Below, one piece after another: positions 1 to 5,354 of a stretch of DNA of 5,354 nt. Position 1 is the first letter of the stretch. Every line of letters begins with the position of its first letter. The stretch is from JAXHUK01 sp034189725 (GTDB lineage Bacteria > Chloroflexota > Dehalococcoidia > SZUA-161). The DNA lies in the NCBI GenBank assembly GCA_034189725.1, contig JAXHUK010000052.1:1-5354 (forward strand). The letters are read 5' to 3'. The translations under genes and the position numbers were made by a program. The notes below the pieces were generated by a model. It was not told the origin of the DNA and did no database searches. It was given only the letters and a program-made list of their open reading frames with translations.

Positions 1-336
1 TTTCTTGAATTCAGCATCTTCTTCCTGAAGTTTTGCCGAGTCCAGGAGCATTATTTCGGCAATATCACAAGTGGCAGCCGTACCATAAATCCTCCCTCGA
101 AAACCTTCACGAACCAGCTTAGGAATCAGCCCACAGTGGTCAACATGGGCATGTGTCAGCAAAACAGCATCGATATCACGTGGTGGCACGACAAAAGGTT
201 CCCAGTTTCTACTTCTCAATTCCCTCTCTTGGTAAAGGCCACAATCGATGAGTAGATTGGTGCCGTTCACGGTAATACAATATCTTGAGCCCGTAACATT
301 TTGGGCTGCTCCTAAAAATTTAAGTCTGATCGACAA
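1..336 (-). CDS. MBL-fold metallo-hydrolase, RNA-processing (beta-CASP-like) type, N-terminal part, cut by the left edge
   Basis: The reverse strand is open from a TTG at 334-336 to the window edge and gives 112 residues with no stop. The protein opens with LKFLGAAQNVTGSRY (residues 5-19), an opening typical of the CPSF73/YSH1-like metallo-beta-lactamases, which are often annotated as RNA-specificity MBL hydrolases. The zinc-binding HxHxDH motif is intact as HAHVDH at residues 62-67, after the usual strand ending in LLTH. The beta-CASP domain and later metal ligands would lie beyond the edge, so RNA cleavage is a family inference and not seen here. The TTG start is chosen because a strong purine-rich ribosome site lies 9 bases upstream and because the conserved N-terminus begins at once. 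An in-frame ATG at 400-402 would add 22 unrelated residues and lies upstream of the predicted promoter. The gene is divergent from glnS. The family call is firm; the substrate is unknown. Confidence 0.88.
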   Translation of the reverse strand, partial: MSIRLKFLGAAQNVTGSRYCITVNGTNLLIDCGLYQERELRSRNWEPFVVPPRDIDAVLLTHAHVDHCGLIPKLVREGFRGRIYGTAATCDIAEIMLLDSAKLQEEDAEFKK

Positions 337-345
337 AACAGTAAT

Positions 346-351
346 CCCCCT
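346..351 (-). promoter_or_regulatory. Ribosome binding site that supports the TTG start of the metallo-hydrolase
   Basis: Read on the minus strand, AGGGGG stands 9 bases before the TTG at 336. The upstream in-frame candidates (ATG at 402, GTG at 375) lack a comparable site at the right distance. This makes the rare TTG the best start. Confidence 0.6.
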
Positions 352-365
352 GTTTATTTTGAACA

Positions 366-392
366 ATGATACCACATAAACAAGCGAATCAA
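366..392 (-). promoter_or_regulatory. Predicted promoter of the metallo-hydrolase gene
   Basis: On the minus strand the -10 is TATCAT (371-366), preceded by TGG, so it is an extended -10 (TGN-TATCAT). A weak -35, TTGATT (392-387), lies only 15 bases upstream; the extended -10 may compensate for the short spacer. The predicted transcript start near 359 gives a leader of about 23 bases before the TTG start. No experimental evidence exists in the window. Confidence 0.45.
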
Positions 393-480
393 CACTTGTC
401 ATCGGCACGATAATGGTCTTCTTATGGGCAATTGAAAAGACAAGCCTTGATTCTTAGCGGTGTCGCGTCAAAAGAAAGTG

Positions 481-533
481 TGAGAAACGCGATGACATTG
501 CTTCCACCACGTTTCATCACGACGCGATTCTCA
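481..533. repeat. Imperfect inverted repeat between two divergent promoters (possible operator)
   Basis: TGAGAAACGCG at 481-491 is answered by CGCGATTCTCA at 523-533. The 11-base arms differ at one central position and are separated by 31 bases. A further ATGA (492-495) and TCAT (514-517) can pair inside. A related TCGCGTC at 463-469 is an exact inverse of GACGCGA at 521-527. The right arm ends 3 bases before the -35 of the predicted glnS promoter. Both predicted transcripts start outside the repeat, so a protein-binding site fits better than an RNA leader structure. Apart from this repeat and the two promoters, I see nothing coding in the 302-base gap 337-638. Confidence 0.4.
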
Positions 534-536
534 GTA

Positions 537-565
537 TTGACAAAGACTAGTCAGAATTGTAACGT
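537..565 (+). promoter_or_regulatory. Predicted sigma-70-type promoter of glnS
   Basis: A perfect -35 TTGACA (537-542) is followed by exactly 17 bases and a weak -10 TAACGT (560-565). The -10 keeps the important first T, second A and last T. Transcription would start near 572 and leave a leader of about 67 bases before the ATG at 639. The match rests mainly on the -35 and the spacing. Confidence 0.5.
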
Positions 566-638
566 AAAGGAGACCCAGCCGAGCAAGTGAAGCTAATCAA
601 CTTCAACACCGCATAAAGACAGAGGTAATTGCCATATT

Positions 639-2318
<1,680 letters not shown>

Positions 2319-2330
2319 AGGCACGTCTAC

Positions 2331-2350
2331 AGAGCTTGTATACAAGTTCT
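2331..2350. repeat. Palindrome overlapping the -35 region of the DUF4282 gene (possible operator or weak glnS terminator)
   Basis: A perfect 12-base palindrome, CTTGTATACAAG, spans 2335-2346. Three further pairs and one G-T wobble extend it to 10-base arms over 2331-2350. It begins 12 bases after the glnS stop and covers the -35 position of the downstream promoter, where a dimeric repressor would block polymerase. As RNA it could fold into an 8-pair stem with a four-base loop, but no run of T follows, so it would be a poor intrinsic terminator. Confidence 0.45.
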
Positions 2351-2363
2351 TCTGTGCTATAAT
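2336..2363 (+). promoter_or_regulatory. Extended -10 promoter of the DUF4282 gene
   Basis: A perfect TATAAT lies at 2358-2363 with TGC directly before it (2355-2357), giving an extended -10. The -35 is weak, TTGTAT at 2336-2341 with a 16-base spacer, as is common for extended -10 promoters. Transcription would start near 2370, with a leader of about 60 bases ending in a strong ribosome site. Confidence 0.65.
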
Positions 2364-2430
2364 GTCTCCGGGGCGATATTCTCACTTGCTCTTTAGTCCA
2401 ACTTCGACAACGTAAAAAGGAGGGATAGTT

Positions 2431-2736
2431 ATGGAGCAACAGAAAGGATTCCTGGGCCGTCTTTTCGATTTCTCATTTGATGAATTCATTACACCAACTA
2501 TAATCAGGCTGCTCTTTGGACTGAGCATAGCACTCTCTGTGGTGTACATCATCAGCATGATATGGGGAGCATTCGTTACTTCGTTTGGCTATGGTATTGT
2601 AACCCTGGTCCTGAGCCCTTTGCTGTTGCTGTTGTTTGTTATCATTGCCAGAGTGTATCTGGAGATAATTATTATTTTATTCCGCATAGCGTCTGACGTG
2701 AGAGATTTAGTTGATAAAGGGCCAAAAGACCTCTAA
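2431..2736 (+). CDS. Small DUF4282-type membrane protein
   Basis: The protein has 101 residues and two predicted membrane segments, about 23-47 and 54-76. A short soluble N-terminus holds a basic/aromatic stretch, GRLFDFSFDEFITP (9-22), and the C-terminal tail of about 20 residues is charged. The FDFSFDEFITP opening and RVYLEIIIILFRIA (74-87) after the second segment are the pattern I associate with DUF4282, a family without a known biochemical role. Length and layout fit that family. There is no signal peptidase site or catalytic motif. The ATG has an excellent ribosome site, AAGGAGGG (2417-2424), 6 bases upstream, suggesting efficient translation. It has its own promoter and a palindrome at that promoter, so it is probably expressed and regulated independently of glnS. 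It is convergent with rluD. Reality of the gene is near certain; the family call is likely; the function is unknown. Confidence 0.85.
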   Translation: MEQQKGFLGRLFDFSFDEFITPTIIRLLFGLSIALSVVYIISMIWGAFVTSFGYGIVTLVLSPLLLLLFVIIARVYLEIIIILFRIASDVRDLVDKGPKDL

Positions 2737-2745
2737 TACCGTATG

Positions 2746-2785
2746 GAACCACATCAGGAAACCTTGCGTAATCCTGACACGGTTC
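2746..2785. terminator. Hairpin between convergent genes, possible two-way terminator
   Basis: GAACC (2746-2750) pairs with GGTTC (2781-2785), and TCAGGA (2754-2759) pairs with TCCTGA (2772-2777). A 3-by-3 internal loop separates the two stems, and the terminal loop is 12 bases. It fills most of the 47-base gap between the ends of the DUF4282 gene and rluD and overlaps the rluD stop codon by two bases. Neither side has a run of T, so it is not a classic intrinsic terminator. It may instead protect 3' ends or slow polymerase. Confidence 0.4.
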
Positions 2786-3695
2786 ATGCCGATGAGGTGA
2801 TGTTATACAATACGTCTTCAAGATCAGGCGGCAACTCTGACTTGAACTCCACATATTTCCCATTGGATGGCAGCTTGAAGCCGAGGCGGTGTGCATGGAG
2901 AAACTGACGTCCCAAGAGACTGGATTTTCTCCCGTATACAGGGTCTCCGAAAATGGGATGTCCGATAGCTGAGAAGTGTACCCTGATCTGATGAGTTCGT
3001 CCGGTTTCCAGTAGTGCCTCAACAAGCGTGTAACCATCAAAGTATCTGATCACCTGATACTGCGTCCGCGCTTCTTTTCCTTCGGTGATGACCGCCATGC
3101 GTTTCCTATCCGACGGATTGCGCCCTATTGGGGCTTCGATAGCTCCCTGCTGAGGGGAAAGGGTACCCATGACCAGAGCGATGTAACCCTTTGTTATCAA
3201 GCGCTGTTTCATCTGACGTGCAAGGTTCAGCCGGGCAGTCTCGTTTTTCGCCACTACTATCAATCCCGAAGTGTCTTTATCCAAACGGTGCACGATACCG
3301 GGGCGCGATGATCCAGTGGTATCAGCGATATCGGGGTAGCGAGCGAGCAATGCATTTACCAGTGTACCAGTGTACTGTCCTACAGCAGGATGAACAACCA
3401 TACCGGCGGGTTTGTCGACTACCAGCAGGTCGCTATCCTCAAACACCACCTCGAGCGGTAGATCCTCAGCAGCGAGCGGGGCAAATGCTGCGTGATCAGT
3501 AACGGGTAGGGAAACAGCAACTATGTCCATAGGATTAAGCCTGTAACTTGCTTTGGCGTAGCGACCATTCACCGCTATCTCCCTGTCTTCAATCAGTTTC
3601 TGCGCATAAGCCCGGGAAATCCGACACTGCTCCGCCACATAACTGTCGAGGCGACGGCCGGAGCTCTCGACGGTAAATTCAAGCTTTTGCGTCAC
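2784..3695 (-). CDS. rluD: RluA/RluD-family 23S rRNA pseudouridine synthase
   Basis: The enzyme converts uridines to pseudouridine, in RluD most likely in helix 69 of 23S rRNA. An S4 RNA-binding domain covers about residues 14-62 (RRLDSYVAEQ, SRAYAQKLIEDREIAVNG). The RluA-type catalytic domain follows: VVDKPAGMVVHP (92-103), the signature HRLDKDTSGL (136-145) with catalytic Asp139, and TGRTHQIRVH (231-240). An S4 domain plus 303 residues fits RluD-like proteins better than the short RluA or RsuA types, but RluC-like specificity cannot be excluded, so the exact target uridine is an inference. The start is a GTG at 3693-3695, with AAAAGG 9 bases upstream inside lspA. Start and lspA stop share GTGA (3692-3695), which suggests translational coupling. 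lspA followed by an rluD-like gene is a recurrent bacterial arrangement, also seen in Bacillus. The gene ends within a hairpin shared with the convergent DUF4282 gene. Confidence 0.95.
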   Translation of the reverse strand: MTQKLEFTVESSGRRLDSYVAEQCRISRAYAQKLIEDREIAVNGRYAKASYRLNPMDIVAVSLPVTDHAAFAPLAAEDLPLEVVFEDSDLLVVDKPAGMVVHPAVGQYTGTLVNALLARYPDIADTTGSSRPGIVHRLDKDTSGLIVVAKNETARLNLARQMKQRLITKGYIALVMGTLSPQQGAIEAPIGRNPSDRKRMAVITEGKEARTQYQVIRYFDGYTLVEALLETGRTHQIRVHFSAIGHPIFGDPVYGRKSSLLGRQFLHAHRLGFKLPSNGKYVEFKSELPPDLEDVLYNITSSA

Positions 3696-4177
3696 TGGTG
3701 AGCACCTTTTCCAGCGGTGAACAGTAAGTAGTAGACGATAAGAAAAGTACCGACAACTATCGCCGAATCGGCGATGTTAAATATCGGCCAGAAGCCAACG
3801 TCAATAAAATCGGTAACCTCTCCCAGGCGTACACGATCGATCAGATTACCCGCAGCACCCCCGAGAGCGAGCCCCAATCCCAACCTCAGTAACCTGCTAT
3901 CCAGGGGAAGATAGCGAAGATAAAGGACGAGTACAGCTATTCCCACAAAAGCGATCATGGTCAGCAGAAATGTCTGGTTGGCAAAAAGGCCAAAGGCTCC
4001 TCCAGTATTGGTAGTGTAAGTCAGCCGTATAATGCCCTCGGCGGGTATCGACTGCCCCAACTCCATAGTAGCCGTGATAAGGTATTTACTGAATTGGTCG
4101 GCACCAATAACCACTATGGATACCAACAACAAAGGTAAAACTCTTTTCATATTGAGGTAATCATATTTCAGAGCCAC
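3692..4177 (-). CDS. lspA: Lipoprotein signal peptidase (signal peptidase II)
   Basis: This aspartic peptidase of the cytoplasmic membrane removes signal peptides from diacylglyceryl-modified prolipoproteins, after Lgt has acted. The 161 residues match the usual family length. Four membrane segments are visible at about 13-33, 68-89, 94-112 and 133-155. Family motifs appear in order: GADQFSK (25-31), NTGGAFGLF (57-65), GGAAGNLIDR (106-115) with catalytic Asp114, EVTDFIDVG (120-128), and FNIADSAI (133-140) with catalytic Asp137. All key residues are intact. The start is a GTG at 4175-4177, chosen because GGAG lies 7 bases upstream. An internal ATG at 4148-4150 (Met10) has no ribosome site, although it would still leave the first membrane segment whole. 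The gene is first in a two-gene operon with rluD and is divergent from the GIY-YIG gene. Its promoter sits within nested inverted repeats. Confidence 0.97.
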   Translation of the reverse strand: MALKYDYLNMKRVLPLLLVSIVVIGADQFSKYLITATMELGQSIPAEGIIRLTYTTNTGGAFGLFANQTFLLTMIAFVGIAVLVLYLRYLPLDSRLLRLGLGLALGGAAGNLIDRVRLGEVTDFIDVGFWPIFNIADSAIVVGTFLIVYYLLFTAGKGAHQ

Positions 4178-4184
4178 ATGCTTA

Positions 4185-4188
4185 CTCC
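4185..4188 (-). promoter_or_regulatory. Ribosome binding site that supports the GTG start of lspA
   Basis: Minus-strand GGAG ends 7 bases before the GTG at 4177. The alternative ATG at 4150 has no purine-rich site ahead of it, so the longer form is preferred. Confidence 0.6.
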
Positions 4189-4198
4189 ATTACATGGA

Positions 4199-4240
4199 CT
4201 GTCACTGTCTCAATATTGAGTTTAGCATACATAGTGACAG
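4199..4240. repeat. Nested inverted repeats around the lspA promoter (possible operator)
   Basis: CTGTCACT (4199-4206) and AGTGACAG (4233-4240) are perfect 8-base inverse arms 26 bases apart. Between them lies a perfect 12-base palindrome, CTCAATATTGAG (4209-4220). The predicted lspA -10 (4219-4224) and transcript start (about 4212) fall inside this structure. A regulator bound here would be placed to control lspA-rluD, and possibly the divergent gene too. No regulator gene is visible nearby. Confidence 0.5.
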
Positions 4241-4247
4241 CGAACAA
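4219..4247 (-). promoter_or_regulatory. lspA: Predicted promoter of the lspA-rluD operon
   Basis: On the minus strand a -35-like TTGTTC (4247-4242) is followed by 17 bases and TAAACT (4224-4219) as the -10. TGC directly precedes the -10, which makes it an extended type. Predicted start is near 4212, with a leader of about 35 bases. Each hexamer is moderate, so the spacing and the TG motif carry the call. Confidence 0.45.
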
Positions 4248-4270
4248 CGCAAACCACTCTCCATCCTCCA

Positions 4271-4299
4271 TTGACACTACTTCCCTGCTATCTTAGAAT
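4271..4299 (+). promoter_or_regulatory. Near-consensus promoter of the GIY-YIG gene, spaced for a leaderless transcript
   Basis: A perfect -35 TTGACA (4271-4276), a 17-base spacer and TAGAAT (4294-4299), five of six to consensus, make this the best promoter in the window. Standard geometry puts +1 seven bases after the last base of the -10, at 4306, which is the A of the start codon. No ribosome site is present upstream of the ATG, in agreement with a leaderless mRNA. Confidence 0.7.
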
Positions 4300-4305
4300 C
4301 GCCAT

Positions 4306-4746
4306 ATGCCTGCTATAAAAGGTACTTATGCCCTCATCCTCGCTCTTGATACTGAGACCGCGATCAAGGCAGGTAGACTAGCCCCCTTTTCGTTCCCGGA
4401 GGGTTACTATCTCTATGCGGGTAGTGCCCTGGGCGGCTTGCACTCCAGGATCAAGCGACACATCCGTGATAATAAGAAACCCCACTGGCATATCGATTAT
4501 CTGAGGCAGGAAGCGAGAATAATCGAGGTCTGGTATCTTGATTCTTGCGTGAGGCTTGAGTGTGCCTGGTATCAATACGCAGTTCGTTTGCCGCACGCTC
4601 AGGCAGTACTTGCAGGTTTTGGCTCCTCGGACTGCGGGTGTTACTCTCACCTTGTCTATTTCCCGTCCGCACCGTCGTTCCGTGATTTTAGGCGTCAGAT
4701 GGGAGATGAGCAAGGTCAGAACCTGAAGAAAATGTCCATATCGTAG
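4306..4746 (+). CDS. DUF123/COG1833 GIY-YIG-type (Uri superfamily) putative endonuclease
   Basis: The 146-residue protein matches the standalone DUF123 family, a divergent branch of the GIY-YIG nuclease fold also found next to endonuclease III in some archaea. The first half of the nuclease signature is GTYALIL (6-12) and the second is YYLYAGSALGGLHSRIKRH (34-52); Tyr8, Tyr37 and Arg48 are likely active-site residues. Further family blocks follow: KPHWHIDYL (58-66), EVWY (74-77), LEC (84-86) with a candidate metal-binding Glu85, and GFGSSDCGCYSHLVYF (104-119) with two Cys and a His that could bind metal. The last 25 residues are charged and unconserved. Nuclease activity and substrate are inferences from the fold. 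The ATG is taken because no ribosome site precedes it and the promoter places transcription start exactly on it. It is divergent from lspA and convergent with the hydrolase gene, with no operon partner. Confidence 0.88.
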   Translation: MPAIKGTYALILALDTETAIKAGRLAPFSFPEGYYLYAGSALGGLHSRIKRHIRDNKKPHWHIDYLRQEARIIEVWYLDSCVRLECAWYQYAVRLPHAQAVLAGFGSSDCGCYSHLVYFPSAPSFRDFRRQMGDEQGQNLKKMSIS

Positions 4747-4749
4747 GTG

Positions 4750-4776
4750 AAAGGCCTCTGTGCTTGCCTAGCCTTT
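4750..4776. terminator. Small hairpin between convergent genes, possible terminator
   Basis: AAAGGC (4750-4755) is the exact inverse of GCCTTT (4771-4776), with a 15-base loop. An alternative, tighter AGGC/GCCT pairing is also possible. It begins 4 bases after the GIY-YIG stop codon and 10 bases beyond the end of the hydrolase gene. Only three T follow on either strand, so it is a weak candidate for ending both transcripts. Confidence 0.35.
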
Positions 4777-4785
4777 GCTGGGGGA

Positions 4786-5354
4786 TTACTTCAACGTCTC
4801 AGAAAAGAACGCAGCAACCCTGGTGGCCATATCATGCTCATAGCCCCACCAGAAGTGGTCGGCTCCAGGAATCACGTCATATTGCTTCGGCTCTGGTAGC
4901 TCTTCTGTGAAGCTCTTGAGCTCGATGCCCGGCAAGGCCATATCGAAGCTGCCCCACAGGAGAAGCTTCGGCTTGCTGTAGCTCTCTATCGGTGAGGGAT
5001 GAGACAGTATAGGTGAAACCAAAGCCAGTGCCTGCGCCTGCTCGGTTTTGGCAGCAGCTTCCAGGGCAACGCCAGCGCCAAAGGAATAGCCGCAAAGACC
5101 GATCCTCCCCGAATCAACCTGGGGCATCGATGAAAGGTATGTGAGGGCTGCAGCAACATCATCCTGCTCACCGATTCCATTATCATGACTCCCCTGGCTC
5201 CTTCCAACTCCACGAAAGTTGAACATCAAACTGGCGATGGATTCTTTCAGTAGCTCCTGGCAGACTGAGATGACGACGTTATTGTCCATCGTGCCACCCA
5301 TAAGCGGGTGAGGATGGCAAACCACCACTCCAGGGACGGGCGACTCAACCTCGG
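4786..5354 (-). CDS. Alpha/beta hydrolase of the COG2945 (dienelactone hydrolase-like) type, start cut by the right edge
   Basis: The reverse strand is open from the right edge to a TAA at 4786-4788, giving about 188 visible residues. Near the visible N-terminus is VVCHPHPLMGGTMDNN, the hallmark of COG2945 hydrolases. It is followed by SLMFNFRGVGRSQG. The nucleophile elbow GYSFGAG places the catalytic Ser at 5083-5085. The Asp of the triad is likely in GSFDMALP (4942-4944) and the His is in GADHFWWG (4855-4857), so the triad is complete. No signal peptide region is visible. A GTG at 5326-5328 could be read as a start, but the frame stays open to the edge, and family members carry some 20-30 residues before the HPHP block, so the true start lies outside the window. 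The substrate is unknown; small esters or acyl compounds are typical of the fold. The C-terminus converges on the GIY-YIG gene. Confidence 0.9.
   Translation of the reverse strand, partial: EVESPVPGVVVCHPHPLMGGTMDNNVVISVCQELLKESIASLMFNFRGVGRSQGSHDNGIGEQDDVAAALTYLSSMPQVDSGRIGLCGYSFGAGVALEAAAKTEQAQALALVSPILSHPSPIESYSKPKLLLWGSFDMALPGIELKSFTEELPEPKQYDVIPGADHFWWGYEHDMATRVAAFFSETLK

Noticed and set aside
455..469. A T-box-like string (AGCGGTGTCGCG) upstream of glnS, which would suggest tRNA-sensing control of the synthetase
   Set aside because: It departs from the T-box consensus at key bases, is not followed by a terminator with a T-run, and lies upstream of the predicted glnS transcript start.
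566..616. A strong ribosome-site-like AAAGGAG (566-572) followed by a nine-codon frame from GTG 587 to TAA 616 (MKLINFNTA), a possible leader peptide for glnS
   Set aside because: The spacing of 14 bases is too long, there are no glutamine codons, and the predicted transcript starts near 572, so the ribosome site would be mostly outside the mRNA.
2336..2350. The palindrome after glnS as a standard intrinsic terminator
   Set aside because: No T-run follows it, and a perfect -10 at correct distance makes a promoter/operator reading more likely; a minor terminator role is not excluded.
2672..3502. Open frames at 2672-3040 (-) and 3191-3502 (+) overlapping rluD
   Set aside because: Both overlap conserved parts of the pseudouridine synthase in other frames and show low-complexity, non-domain-like translations.
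4378..5213. Open frames opposite the GIY-YIG gene and in other frames of the hydrolase
   Set aside because: They conflict with well-supported family motifs in the true frames and have no initiation signals.
5326..5328. GTG at 5328 as the true start of the alpha/beta hydrolase
   Set aside because: The frame remains open to the window edge, and the conserved HPHP block would begin only five residues in, which is too early for the family.

Overview
This window looks like ordinary chromosomal housekeeping sequence from a bacterium. It holds a class I glutaminyl-tRNA synthetase (glnS), a small DUF4282-type membrane protein, an overlapping lspA-rluD pair (lipoprotein signal peptidase and 23S rRNA pseudouridine synthase), a standalone DUF123/COG1833 GIY-YIG-type protein, and two edge-truncated genes: an RNA-processing-type metallo-beta-lactamase and a COG2945-type alpha/beta hydrolase. 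Base composition is balanced. Direct glutaminylation, a DUF4282 protein, an lspA-rluD operon and a probable leaderless gene together fit Chloroflexota, perhaps Dehalococcoidia. That placement is an inference from gene content and was not tested by any search.

Layout. At the left edge the metallo-hydrolase reads leftward from a TTG start at 336. A 302-base divergent gap (337-638) separates it from glnS. The gap holds a promoter for each side, with an imperfect inverted repeat between them. glnS (639-2318, +) is followed by a 112-base gap with an extended -10 promoter whose -35 region sits on a palindrome. This promoter drives the DUF4282 gene (2431-2736, +). That gene converges on rluD across a 47-base gap with a hairpin. 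lspA (4177 down to 3692) and rluD (3695 down to 2784) form a minus-strand operon with a 4-base GTGA overlap. A 128-base divergent gap then carries the lspA promoter, nested inverted repeats, and a near-consensus promoter for the GIY-YIG gene (4306-4746, +). The spacing of that promoter predicts transcription starting at the A of the ATG. The GIY-YIG gene converges on the partial hydrolase (4786 to the right edge, -) over a 39-base gap with a small hairpin.

Function. glnS charges tRNA-Gln directly, RluD modifies 23S rRNA, and LspA matures lipoproteins at the membrane. The metallo-hydrolase resembles RNA-cleaving beta-CASP enzymes. Apart from lspA-rluD, nothing in the layout shows the genes acting as one system. 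I found no mobile element, CRISPR array, tRNA, rRNA or defence cassette. The most interesting signals are cis-regulatory: three of the four promoter regions carry inverted repeats, and the fourth promoter appears leaderless.
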